Shown: piece after piece, positions 44,990 through 55,419 of the stretch
Layout: each line of letters starts with the position of its first letter
Position numbering within the stretch: position 1 is the stretch's first letter
Assembly (NCBI GenBank): GCA_946406115.1
Contig: OX291545.1
Span: 8,632,001-8,696,000 of the forward strand
Direction: 5' to 3'
Origin: Apoda limacodes
Taxonomy: Eukaryota; Arthropoda; Insecta; Lepidoptera; Limacodidae
DNA: 64,000 bases
The notes under the pieces: generated by a model
Seen by the model: only the letters and a program-made list of their open reading frames with translations
The model's database searches: none
Told to the model about the DNA's origin: nothing
Made by a program: the position numbers and the translations under genes

Positions 44990-47240
44990 TCAATCAATCA
45001 ATTATAATTCAATTGAATTTTTGATTCTGAATTTTCAATTGAAAATTGAATGAAGGCTACAAACAAATGTACGACTCCTCTATAGGTTGACATATTTCTC
45101 TCACCTCGTTAATTTGATTCGTTACTCATTAGAAATGCCTATCAAATCAGGAAGCACATAACGATAAGGTCACAAAAGCATAAATTGAACAGTCAGCTGC
45201 CACAAATGTAGTCCCTAAATTCTCACAAGCTTTCCAAACTGCACCCACAAGTAGTTCCCGACTATAAATATTCAGGTGTGCCGCAGCTACGGAACACAAT
45301 GTAAAACGTGCACAACTTGGCTAGGAGCGGGGCTTAGGAGGCCCGACGGTAAATCCCGACACCGGCGAGCGAGTTTTGCTAAGTTTTATTACCTATACTG
45401 ATACGTAGTCTCACCTATTCTCGCGTGGTAATCTAAAAGGCGGATTTCTAATTTTAAGTTTCTACAGAAATTCGTAATTGATTTTAATCATCTACTTATT
45501 ATTATTATATAAATATATTACAAACAACATATTTGCCAAAGTAAATTGTGTATTTATATTTATTAGTAGACTATGTTCTGACCTGACCATTTAGTTACCC
45601 TACAGTGAAAGTAACTTACCTATTCATTTAACCCTTAAGTAGGCGCATAGCATCAACACAATTCGAATTAGTGAAAAGTGAGAAAAGAGTGAAACTGAGA
45701 AATATTTGTCAGAGTTTTCGAAGTGCGCCAGCGCTCCTTCTAGCTTCCAATCAGGAAAGTCAGGAGTTGGAGAATTGCTGCGGGAGTAGGGTTCGCAAAT
45801 TAGTCGCGACCAGATATATTTTTTTTTAGTATTTTTATTTATTTGTTGATTTTTATATATTGTTTACTTATGATATTACATTATTTTGATATTTTTATAA
45901 TAAATAGTTTGTTTTATCGATTTCTCGTTATATCATATTTTTATTGTGTTTATGGTCACTACACACCCCATGCGACTAAATGTCTAATTTTTTTAATGCG
46001 CCTCATTAAGGATTAATGAAATATAACACATAGCACGTTGCGTAATATGGTGTATATTGTTTCTGAAATTGAAATATAACTGTATAGTACGAATTAATAC
46101 TAATAAAGATATATTTTTTATTTTCAAAACTACATTTTCATAAACATAAACTTTATTAATAAAAAAATGACTGAAATATTGTATTATTACTTTTATTGAC
46201 GTTAACCAAGTGTTTAACCAATTTTTTCTACGGTGTAAATATATAGTACGTTGGTTGGTACGGAGTTGGGTATTCTGGAGATTCCAGCATCAGGTTAAGG
46301 TCACCATGTTCTTGGAATATCTTTAAAGCAATAGGATACGAAATTTTGAATCGATGAGACCTGTAGAACTTGCTCATATCCATTTATATATACTTATAAT
46401 ATAAAGAGAAAGAGTTTATTTTTATATGGAGGGTAATCTCGACGGTTTTAAAAATTCTTTCGTTGTTTGAAATATTTAGGTTTATAAAAAACATAGAAAG
46501 CTATATTATTTCAGATGGTTACAGGCTATGTTCTGTTTACGGTTCTGATAAGTTAAAAATACCGTATGATACACGAGGATGAAGTTGTGAAAGACAGCTC
46601 GTCAACTATACAAGAGCTGATGATTTTGAAACAGCTTTTCATTAATCATAGCTAAGAACACACTCGATCAAATCCGCTTTCAACGCCACGTGACTGCAAA
46701 CAGAAAATGCAAAGAGTCTTCATATATTTGCATGCATTTTACTACCCTTTCTCATCGTAGTACCTACCGTGCCCCGCCCTTGGTAAGATCAAGACGTGTT
46801 GTGATGTTCAAAAGTATAAAAGCGACAGATATCAGACAAACATAAAAGTGTTGCCTGCTTTGCAAATTTTTCAACTTAATACTGCAATTTTTCAACAATA
46901 TCGGAACCAGATGACAATCTGCAGTATTAGTGTATTAGTAATAAATATGTAAAATGAAAGAAGGGCAGAATCCTATATCTATTCCGTTTAGCAGTTCTTA
47001 ACGAACTATTAGGAATTCATCAGGATTAGACTAAGGATATATTTTGTACGCATTAAATGCAGATCCTTATACCTAAAAGTATCTATTCCAAGTATCACAG
47101 GCCACCTCTACTCTACACATATGAGATTTCATCATAGACTGCATTCGACAATTCAATCAGGAAAGCTCGTTATGAGAAGACCTGTTTTCGAAATTAGTCA
47201 GAAATTGCTAGATTACCCGGGGGTTACATGAATAATATCG
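44990..47240. other. AT-rich intergenic sequence
   Basis: No gene seen. AATTGAATTTT/AAAATTGAATG words form weak palindromes at 44990-45055. GC-richer patches at 45180-45390 and 45720-45800 are unrecognised. A TTAAGGTCACCATGTT string at 46296 also occurs, as GTAAGGTCACCATGTT, at 33267. Confidence 0.4.
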
Positions 47241-47242
47241 AA

Positions 47243-47520
47243 AATGAACGAAAAGGCCGGCGGCGCGGCGGTGATGGGCTTCACAAAAGGTGACGGACAT
47301 CCGACGTGATTGAGAGGGGCCGAGATACGAGCTCTAATGGGTCCCCTGATGACGCGTGGGAGGGAGACCTGTGGGCGACGGGATCAATGAGATTTTGTAC
47401 AAGATTCCGCCTGTCCAGTAAACACCGTTTTGGGATTCAATGTGTCGCAGTTAACAATATTATGTTAAGAAAACGTTTACGTTTATCGAAAGGAGACTTT
47501 TATATAGGATTTTTATGAAT
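47243..47520 (+). promoter_or_regulatory. GC-rich block, possible first exon
   Basis: An ATG at about 47245 opens MNEKAGGAAVMGFTKGDGHPT, with AAAG|GTGACG as a possible donor after codon 15. A second frame (47306-47518) continues through VIERGRDTSSNGSPDDAWEG. Both are in sharply GC-rich sequence, then turn AT-rich. No known motif. Could be a gene start or an unrecognised transposon. Confidence 0.2.
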
Positions 47521-47537
47521 GATAAAGGAGAGTTTTT

Positions 47538-47589
47538 AGGTATTTATGTCTACAAATTAATTAAGGTATTGATGTCTACAAATTAATTT
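47538..47589. repeat. 26-bp tandem duplication
   Basis: AGGTATTTATGTCTACAAAT and AGGTATTGATGTCTACAAAT, each followed by TAATTA/T. One substitution near the start separates them, so it is recent. Confidence 0.85.
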
Positions 47590-47599
47590 ACAGATTCTT

Positions 47600-47885
47600 T
47601 TTTATTAGAGCTATCAGATGGCTGCAATTTTTAGAAGCGAATTAGATGTCTGACGTAAGCAATGACGTCATAGCCTCCAGCAGGTAACTCCAAAATTTGT
47701 CGCCGGGTTCGTGAGGGATTATTTTTGATTTTTTTTATAGTAAATATACTCTTAAATTTTTTTGTTAAATCCGTACAACTTTACTTATTCATTCCTAACT
47801 CTTTTCCCCGTCACCTATGACATAGAGTCTGTAGGCTCGTTCTTTTTTAACGTGACATCCTAAATTAGATGGTGGCACCGCGCTA
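47600..47885. other. Intergenic sequence
   Basis: No gene recognised. GTCGCCGGGTTCGTGAGG near 47700 resembles the complement of GACGAACCCGGTCAAC near 48289. Confidence 0.3.
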
Positions 47886-47887
47886 GT

Positions 47888-48205
47888 GAGAAAGTCGATC
47901 CATCTTTGCTCACTCTTGTTGGCGAACGTTTTTTCATAGCTTTATACGACGGTAATAAAGACGATTCACTAGACGGCTTATGATACAAACGATTTGCCAA
48001 GACAGTGACTAAAAATTCATTTAATTTATCATCGCTGCCTCCAACACAAGATGAAGCTCGTTTTCACAGTCTCTGAATATATCACTAGGTCCAGTCGTGG
48101 CTCGGAAGATATCAAAACCCTGAAGATTGGGTCTTGAAAAAGCATGCAAACATTTGGATGCCAATACAAACTTCCAAGCCTCCAGCACCCCCCGATCTTA
48201 TAAAA
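47888..48205 (+). pseudogene. Decayed transposon-associated protein fragment (LPPT...PPAP region)
   Basis: One frame of 106 codons reads EKVDPSLLTLVGERFFIALY, KRFAKTVTKN, SLPPTQDEARFHSL, IYH, VQSWLGRYQNPEDWVLKK and TSKPPAPPDLIK, interrupted by three stops (TGA, TGA, TAG). This order (GE.F..ALY, LPPT...A..HS.RVY.QVQ.WL, P..W, PPAP..LL) is what I recall from a large invertebrate protein family, spread by transposons, in which a Cys-rich segment follows. The Cys-rich part is missing here. The identification is from memory of motifs, without a search. Confidence 0.5.
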
Positions 48206-48209
48206 TTAA

Positions 48210-48665
48210 TTTTAAGAATATATTTACAGTAAAAAAAAAATCAAAAATAAGTTAAAAATTTCGTTTTGACCGGATTCTCATGAGCATTGACGAACCCGGT
48301 CAACTTTGGAGCGCTGTAACAGTGTTTTAAATGAATGAAATTAAAAAAAAAAATTACAGAGAAACATTTTCCCCAAAAAATCATCTACAAGATTAGATTA
48401 GGACTGAGGTAATTTTTTTGTAAAATGTATAAAAAAAAGTTATAGAGCAAAAAAGAAAATTTTGCTTATAACTTCTTTAATTTTTAATTTAGGGCAAAAA
48501 GTTATATAAACATATTTGTAGGCAAAACAATTTGCTACAAATTATGGCTTCACTAATTTTTTGTAAGACACATAGTTTCCGACATATCGCGAAAAAAGTG
48601 TTTTCACCCCTTTTTCGAAGATGGTGGCCGGATGACAAGGGTAGCGATCCCTCAAACTTGAGGTT
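48210..48665. other. AT-rich intergenic sequence
   Basis: No gene seen. Confidence 0.4.
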
Positions 48666-49095
48666 AAGCTTCTATTGACCCCCCACACATGTCCCAAAAA
48701 TAAAATTGCGTCGTCTAACAAATGCAATATCCGGTCCTTAAATTGTAACATTTCAATGGACTATAGGGCCTCCCCCCTAACACGACACCGACGTCCCCGG
48801 GTTGAAAGGTATCAAAGAGTGCCGGCTTCTCGCCTCCCTCAATCGCAACTGCACCCACGTAACGGGGAACTCCCCTCCTAGCGGTGACCCACCTTCGGGT
48901 TCCAGGCTCACGCCGGTCGAAGGAGCGCCCCCGAGAGCGACAGCCCAAGCCGAAGCTCCCCCCGCAGAGAGCCCTTGAGCGTTGGGCGCTATATGAGGCT
49001 CCTTCAGAGTCTCACCCCAAAAAGTTTCGTGAAGCAATAATGACCGCAACAGCCAACTGCATTGTCATTCCAGAAAAAAAACAATGGAAGTAAAG
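48666..49095 (+). other. GC-rich unrecognised block, possible retroelement body
   Basis: GC-rich sequence with overlapping frames on both strands. The plus frame 48884-49093 is basic and proline-rich (SRRSKERPRERQPKPKLPPQ) then ...ERWALYEAPSESHPKKFREA. It sits directly before the retroelement leader copy at 49112. It could be the decayed upstream part of the same element, but no known domain is visible. Confidence 0.3.
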
Positions 49096-49111
49096 TATGA
49101 CAAGACGTTCT

Positions 49112-49290
49112 CCAGGTATTACTCCTCCCCTGGCGGGGGATTCCGCTGTACCGCCGCTCTACAATTAGTATGCCTGAGCTTAACAATTTTTAACGCACTA
49201 TCTACCGAAGCCCTTCCTTCATTTACCCGGTACACTGCAGGGGAATTATCAACCATACGCTTCGCGTCACAGAGCTTCATCAGGACCCAC
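49112..49290 (+). mobile_element. Second, diverged copy of the retroelement leader
   Basis: Aligns block by block with 32470-32648: CCAGGTATTACTCCTCCCCTGG (hairpin), TACCGCCGCTCTACAATT, CCTGAGCTTAACA, ACCGAAGCCCTTCCTTC, GGTACACTGCAGGGG and CAACCATACGCTTCGCGTCA then CTTCATCAGGACCC. The PBS-like core is lost (GGTGACCCCGAG corresponds to AGTATGCCTGAG). Confidence 0.6.
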
Positions 49291-49522
49291 TCGTATCGGT
49301 GTAATTAAACGCTGATTTTATTTGTATTCCATTAAATTTGACTTGTTTTTAGTAGACAACACTGTTATTCCAACAAGATTAGTTTTATTCCTGTTAGTAA
49401 ATACAATAAGTAAAACTCATTGGTAACGGTAATTTAATTGTCCTCGGAAATGCTAATATTTTAGTGGTTATTATTTTATTTACTTGTAGCTACAAAAGTT
49501 TTTCTCCGTGTAATTTGAATAA
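49291..49522. other. AT-rich intergenic sequence
   Basis: TTAAACGCTGATTTTATTTG and TATTCCATTAAATTT may be the 3' end of the preceding element. Nothing else seen. Confidence 0.35.
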
Positions 49523-49523
49523 A

Positions 49524-49814
49524 AAAATGACTTTGACTTTGGATCATTAGCGAACCATAGGTACGTTTATTTCAGCTGTGTTGTGACGCACTGTGTGGTC
49601 ATGGGCGGCCCCGTTGCCTCCACTACCGGTGTTGGCGTCTGTCAACTGTGTAATGGCTCGAATCTGGTGCCTGGGCTTTTGGCGTAAATACACAGTTGAT
49701 AGGCGCCAACACCGCCAGTGGAGGCAATGGGCCCGTCCATGTCCCTAGTTCATACAGGTCACAGCAGATAAAAACGTACCTATGGTTCGCTACTAATCTA
49801 AAGTCAGTCATTTC
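49524..49814. mobile_element. 290-bp palindromic element (foldback/MITE type)
   Basis: Arms of roughly 125 bases (49524-49652 and 49682-49814) are inverted copies: GCGAACCATAGGTACGT against ACGTACCTATGGTTCGC, TTGCCTCCACT against AGTGGAGGCAA, GTGTTGGCG against CGCCAACAC, TCAACTGTGTA against TACACAGTTGA. The spacer is only about 30 bases, so the whole element is nearly one hairpin. Arms differ by scattered substitutions and one 15-20-base length difference. No transposase. Transcription would give a long double-stranded RNA. Confidence 0.8.
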
Positions 49815-49913
49815 GAATTAGGTTGAAATAAAAACTTTTGAATCCTTAAATTTATTAATTACTTTTTTACACATGTGCTCAAAAAATTCTTTTACGAAAA
49901 TTATGCACCATAC

Positions 49914-49975
49914 AACGGAACGTACGGTAAAATAGGTACTCTCACATAAGTACCTGTTTTACCGCACGCTCTGTT
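49914..49975. repeat. 27-nt-arm hairpin, 8-nt loop
   Basis: Arms 49914-49940 and 49949-49975 pair with four transition differences: ACGGTAAAATAGGTACT against AGTACCTGTTTTACCG. Loop CTCACATA. On one strand all four differences would be G-U wobbles, a pattern seen in RNA stems. It lies 100 bases from the 290-bp palindrome. Confidence 0.75.
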
Positions 49976-49979
49976 TTAT

Positions 49980-50235
49980 GGCGCCGTGCGTATCCTTAAC
50001 GGTTTTTTTTCATTTCGATCGAAACTCCTCGGAAGCGCTTTTGATCTATACGTTTGACTCACTTTAATACTAAAAGAAAAAAAAGAGAAAAAAGATGTAG
50101 TTCTAATTTATACCACCCGCATGTGGCGCCATTTGCAAATGCGCGCCATTTTCATATTAGAAAAAGATTGTTGCTACTTTCCGTCTGATATCTATTTACA
50201 AAATAATGAGGTAAAGCGAGAAATCCGATAATAAT
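49980..50235. other. Upstream flank of the recombinase-like pseudogene
   Basis: No separate gene. It contains GCGCCATTTGCAAATGCGCGCC, a near-palindrome at 50126-50147, possibly promoter-related. Confidence 0.35.
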
Positions 50236-50638
50236 ATGGAATCTATTCCACCTAAAATCTAAAATGAGGCGCAAATTGCAGAAAATTTACTCTTACTGCC
50301 AAATTTAAAAAAAAAATTAGTGGCTTACAATAATTTTATATCATTGAAAACTCGAAGAAATACTCATTCTCTGAAGATGTTTTAATAGCTTATTTCAATG
50401 AATTACGTGTGAAGTGCAAGCCGTCCTCATCATGGTCAATAATTGATGTTGAAAAGCACTCTTAAAACCAAGAATGACAGATTTATCAAGGGACCTACAT
50501 AAAGTTACACGTATTTTTAAAACGACAGTCAGATGGCTATACAAGCAAAACATCTAAAGTATTCACTGGAGCAAACGTAGAAAATTTCTAAATGACGCGC
50601 CAGATGATAAATATTTATTAATTAAGGTATGTTTTTGA
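50236..50638 (+). pseudogene. Decayed tyrosine-recombinase-like gene, first exon
   Basis: An ATG at 50236 opens MESIPPKI, then after a stop NEAQIAENLLLLPNLKKKLV and AYNNFIS. After frameshifts come SFSEDVLIAYFNELR, SSSWSI, MLKSTLKTKND, FLKRQSDGYTSKTSKVFTGA and VENF / FLNDAPDDKYLLIK. The string then meets a good donor, ATTAAG|GTATGT, at 50636/50637. This order fits the N-terminal core-binding region of phage-integrase-like tyrosine recombinases that are amplified in insect genomes (Crypton-like or related), where an exon boundary follows. The catalytic Arg/His/Tyr domain would be downstream and is not visible. At least three frameshifts and three stops make it dead. Confidence 0.6.
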
Positions 50639-50699
50639 AATCTTTGTTTTCTTTAAGGTTTAAACAACAAACAAACAAACAAACTCATTGGCTTAATTA

Positions 50700-50812
50700 T
50701 ATTAGTATAGATTAAAAACACCCAGACTCGATACAAACACAATGTTCATCACATAAATAAGTCTGTCTTGTGTCGAACCCAGGACCCTCGGCTAGGAAAC
50801 TGAGCCGCCGTG
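50700..50812 (-). repeat. tRNA-derived SINE fragment, head type B-like
   Basis: On the minus strand CGGCGGCTCAGTTTCCTAGC, GAGGGTCCTGGGTTCGACAC (box B), and body ATTTATGTGATGAACATTGT. The tail is absent. Confidence 0.6.
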
Positions 50813-50814
50813 TA

Positions 50815-51235
50815 TGTATTTGCTCAAGTTATATTTGTCTCAAAGAAAATATCTCACAATTAAAAAAAAATATTATCGTTTGCCTTCTTTATGCTCCCTT
50901 TACTACCAAATATTACAAATGACCTAGTTGTGAAACGGAAAGTCAGATCTAACAAGTAACTATACAATAAAAAACACTTATACAAAGTAGAATAAATGAC
51001 CTATGAATAACTGTGGTACCAACACACATTGCATTACATTGCGTTTACTCATATTAGTTTGTATAAAACAATTATATAATTTGCTGAAAGTGTAAACGTG
51101 ACTGCCTAACTGAGGGGCACGGGTTGGATCTCCGTACAGAAAGTCTTGCTTAGCTTGGGTCATGTTGGTGTTGTGTGTGGATTCCAGGGCTATTTATTTA
51201 TTTAGATAATAATTATTTAAGTATTTGCAGTAAAC
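50815..51235. other. Intergenic sequence
   Basis: No gene recognised. Box B-like GGGTTGGATCTCC at 51122 with AAACGTGACTGCCTAACTGA may be another decayed SINE head. Confidence 0.3.
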
Positions 51236-51238
51236 ATA

Positions 51239-51465
51239 CAGAACTGGACACCGTATTTCTTAGCCAGATGTAAAAAAAAGTGTGACAGAGACAAACTGAG
51301 GTCGCTTGTCTCTTTCTAACTTGTTTTAATAAAAAACAACAAACAAAATGGCGGACATTGATAGAAAAAGAAAAGATACTACAGGTTTGCTTTGATTCTT
51401 TCTAAAGGATGTTCAATTTTGTGAGGTTATTGCACATTCCATAGGACAGATGACAGAACTCAAAG
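51239..51465 (+). repeat. Interspersed repeat R2, copy 2
   Basis: GAACTGGACACCGTATTTCT, TTAGCCAGATG, GTGACAGAGACAAACTGAGG, ACAAAATGGCGGACATTGAT and CATAGGACAGATGACAGAA align with 18118-18335. Confidence 0.75.
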
Positions 51466-51469
51466 TCTA

Positions 51470-54220
51470 TGGTATTTTCACATTTTAATAACAATTTCAT
51501 GTAAGCTATAAATAAGGTGTTATTTATATAGTAACATATATATAGTAACAGGCAAAAGCATGCATCTTAAATGCATAGCACCTGTCTACATAACTAGCAT
51601 GACTCTCAGGCAGAAACTAGACTTTCAGGAATTCAGTGAAAGCTTCAGCGGCCTGTTTGACGCGACGCTCGGAAGGTTTTGTGTTATCCATTTGCGCACC
51701 CCGGGCGCGTAGTAAAGCGCTTGTTAGAAACAGTAACATGGAGTTATGATTATATTTCTAGTTTTGGAGAAGGACATGGTGATTTTAGTTTTAATACTAG
51801 AGAAACCGGCGAATGTTATATTAATCTAGCCTCCTTTTACACTACACTAAAACCGAAACTAATGTTAAACTATATGAAATATATACATTTTTAAAATAAC
51901 TCACGCGCCACCTTTTGTAAGGAGATAGGAATAATACAGAAACCGCTCTCGGCGTGAACACAACTGAACAGCTCACTAAAGTTTTAGCGCAATCGGATAA
52001 AAGGCTTAGGAACAACGAACAAACAAATAAAGGAAATTTATTTTTATATATATACATGTGAAATTAACAATACAGAAAAATATAGAGAATAGGGATATTA
52101 TAAGCACATTGCAATACTTAAATGAATGTGTTATATTGTTGTCAACGTCATCCCCATTAAGGAAAAGGGCAATAAATTTTTTGATATTATCTAGTTAAAA
52201 TATAAAGGAGAATAGGCAAATTGGTCCAGAAAAGCCCCCAGAATTAAAACATAGTGTATTTGGAAGAAAAGTTTAATTACATATTTGTTTTTGTATAGGA
52301 CCGTAAAATATAATCTGTAGAAGAGTAGATAAATAAATAAGGATAAATTCTACGAGTCTACATGTATAGTAAACATATTGTTAAAATCTACCACAGTATA
52401 TTTAGTCTATAACTTGATTTCCCCAGCTGACCCTTCAGAACAATTCATAACATTACATTTCCCCTGAATCAAAGCGGGCAATTTGCATAATTTTCACGTT
52501 TTATCTGAACGCCACCTAATCTGGATTCAAACGAGCAGAAACATTTGCATTTCTGTTTATTATCAGAATTTGTTTTGAAGAACTAGAGTTATCGCCGATA
52601 ACTTTGTATCAACATAGCTTAGGAAAAGAGTATGTGCTGAGCTGATGTGGCAACGTGAGTCTGTTCGTTGTACGTACGTCCCCCTTGCAGGGGCTCAGCA
52701 CAGGCCTCTTCTCAAGGAAAAGAGGATTATGATGTAGTCTACTACACTGACCCAATATGGATTTTTGCTACAACTTACAGTCAAAGCATTAGATTACAAC
52801 CAATTTTAATTATTTAACAGATTTACATTACAACTAAATGAAATACACACCTTAAAAATTTGCAAATGTGATGAAAAAACGATCACTTTAAGATTTCTTT
52901 ATATAAGTATTAAATACAATAAATAAAAATCTCTGAGTAAGTTAATGCACTAAACAAAAGTGAGTTTTAACATATATATTTTTATCAATCCTTCAGACTG
53001 TGCTTATAGTTTTGCCACAAAATATGTGCAAAAACGGGGTAGTTACGCGATCTAGCCTATATCTAAGCCTTAACGTAAGCACCCGGTAGATACTTCAGGT
53101 ACGATTACGTAAAAGTAGAAGTTACAAAGAATTGTAGTTTTTTTTTTTACAGAAGAAGAAGACAAACTGAACGTGTAACAACTGTACATATCCACTTATA
53201 ATATTTTATTAACTCTACGTTGTCTGCGAGCGCTTTGAGTCAACAACAATATCAGATTGCTCGTTTTGTTTCGCGATGAAATTAAAGTCTAAAGGACGAC
53301 GTATCTGACAGAGTTTCTGTCCGAATTTCAGTGGAAATTGGCTCGCTACTGAAAGGCTTCGTCTTCTTCCTTCTTTTTTTAGCACTACTTCTTTGTTTTA
53401 TAAAAGTTATGGGTACCAAGAAGTTTTGTTCTGTAGATTATATTATTTTTACATCACTCTACATGCAAGTTTTAATTCCCTTGCATAAGTATACAAAATA
53501 ATATATAGTATATACATAAGTTTAATAAGTCGTTAGTAGAAAAGCAATCAATTATCTTTTTATATTTTATCTATTTTGTCTTGTATAATTCCTTTCACTG
53601 TTTTAGTAACAATTGTTTGATTTTTGACAAACTCTTTTATTTTAAGTATTCTTTGTAAGTTTTCTGAATGTTTTTTTTATAAAATGGTGTTGTGTGAGCA
53701 CTAAAAATATCTTAATATTTAAAACTAAAAAAAACTTATATTGTTAGTACTTAAACATAAAAAACTGCAACTAATCAATTGCAAAATGACATCATAATAG
53801 CATGACGTTATTAGGACACAGGCTGTTTATACCTCTTATATTTATTATACCTCTTGGCAGCTCTATCATCAAGCTTATATTCCGAGAGTAGGAAAAGCCA
53901 TTTTGTACTCGGCACGAACGATACTTTTTCTATCTGAAAGTGCAATCCTAATTCATCACCAGGATCACTTTAGAAAAAAATCCCAATTTTTTGCCGGTAA
54001 GTCTTTTATGATGTAAGTGCCTCTGGTCTATTGTCCGACACGCACTGTCAGAATGATACAGACTGAGTACCAAATAAAATTACAACCAATATTTCGTACT
54101 GACTTCTGAGTCATTCCCATCATCAGAAAGTGCGATTTTCGTAACTAATTTCGAGTATGTATTGGAACTTTTAATTGGAGGTAATAGAAAAAGTTTTTAA
54201 AAATAGTAAACAAACTATAG
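51470..54220. other. AT-rich intergenic sequence
   Basis: No gene seen. The frames at 51679 and 51842 are opposite-strand neighbours without motifs. (TA)n near 51535. The block at 53220-53345 is GC-richer but not open. Confidence 0.4.
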
Positions 54221-54227
54221 ACCTGCC

Positions 54228-54370
54228 CTCACAGACATAGAGAACAACTGGACACCATATTTCTTAGCCAGCTGCGTAAAAATGATCGCAAAAGTGTAAC
54301 AGAGACGAAGCGAACCTTCGGTCTCTTGATGTTAATAGAAAGTAACCTAGATAGAAAGATAGCGATTAAA
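54228..54370 (+). repeat. Interspersed repeat R2, copy 3, truncated
   Basis: AACTGGACACCATATTTCTT, AGCCAGCTGCGTAAAAATGA, GTAACAGAGACGAAGCGAAC and GGTCTCTTGATG match the 5' half of copies 1 and 2. The second half is lost. Confidence 0.65.
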
Positions 54371-54534
54371 GATATAATAGAAAGTGTCCTAAAAAGTAAC
54401 ATTTTTATTCATCTTCCTACAAAATATAAAACTTGTAAGTTTCATCCACAAGAAAAAAATAAAAAAATATTGTTGCAATATTTATTTGAGTAGCAAGAGC
54501 TTTACAAGACATGATGAACGAGCGCTATGATTCT

Positions 54535-54720
54535 GGGAGCTTTAGAGCAGCGGTCACCAAGCTTCGGGCGGCGGCACGCTCAAAGGAAATCTCATTTTGT
54601 GACCCTCCCCCCTCCCCGCGTCTGATCCCCTCAACCCCGCCGCACCCACTCCAGCATATATTATTATTAAAATTATTTGAGAACATCCAACACTTGAGGC
54701 GTACCCTCCCACGGGACCAT
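54535..54720 (+). mobile_element. Possible hAT-type MITE edge
   Basis: AGAGCAGCGGTCACCAAGCT and CGGGCGGCGGCACGCTC resemble a hAT terminal repeat (CAGNGGT...). A GC-rich pyrimidine tract follows. The other end was not found; the 72-codon frame is not convincing. Confidence 0.3.
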
Positions 54721-54729
54721 TTTTTATGA

Positions 54730-55340
54730 CTTATTTTTAGAGTTCCTTTTGAGGAAATATTTTAAGTAAGACTTATTATTCAGTTTGTACAGTCATATGA
54801 CTTACTTCGTAATGGTACTTAGCATCGATGGACTGGTTTGTAATAAAATTGTACAGTTACTAGGTACAGGTTACTTTTATTATAACGGCAGTTTGCGCAT
54901 AATGTTTCTACTAATTTTATGTATCTTTTTTAATTCCTTATTTCCGGTGTTTGGAATACTAATTTCTGTTTCTACTATCTACCATCTAAACCTAATAATA
55001 TTAAAAATTGTTTTTTATTTTTATTTTCGGCTATTGTTTAAGGCTGTTTTGTCTGCTTATAAGAACTTATGCCCTATATATCTATTTACTTTTAAAACTA
55101 CAAATAATAATTTTCCCAGAATACCTTAATTTTTTATTTGTTTTCAATATTATACATAAGAATGTCACAGAATGCCCTAATTATCTATTTATTTTTAAAA
55201 TTGCCCCTACGAATACCACCAGATGCTCTAAATATTTATATATTTTCAAAATTACACATAAGGATGTCACAGGAAGGCCTAAAACAATATAACACAAGTA
55301 AGTACATTATTTAAAAGATCGATAGGAATCATGAAATTTA
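54730..55340. other. AT-rich sequence with internally repeated strings
   Basis: Two overlapping plus-strand frames (54785-55129, 55008-55292) are hydrophobic and AT-driven. TTTTAAAACTAC...CCC, ATAAGAATGTCACAGAATGC (55156) and ATAAGGATGTCACAGGAAGG (55257) show a decayed repeat of about 100 bases. Confidence 0.4.
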
Positions 55341-55346
55341 ATAATC

Positions 55347-55413
55347 TCTACGCCGTAGCAACGTAGCGCGCGTCGACTGTCTCTTAGCTACGGCGGGCTA
55401 CGATTCTCGTAGC
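55347..55413. repeat. CTACG/CGTAG-rich cluster
   Basis: TCTACGCCGTAGCAACGTAG, CTTAGCTACGGCGGGCTACG and TCTCGTAGCAAC form short inverted repeats as at 5017 and 22064. Confidence 0.5.
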
Positions 55414-55419
55414 AACAAT

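Noticed and set aside
54785..55292. Two hydrophobic frames resembling membrane proteins
   Set aside because: Phe/Leu/Ile-rich translation of AT-rich DNA with overlapping frames and internal repeats; no known family.
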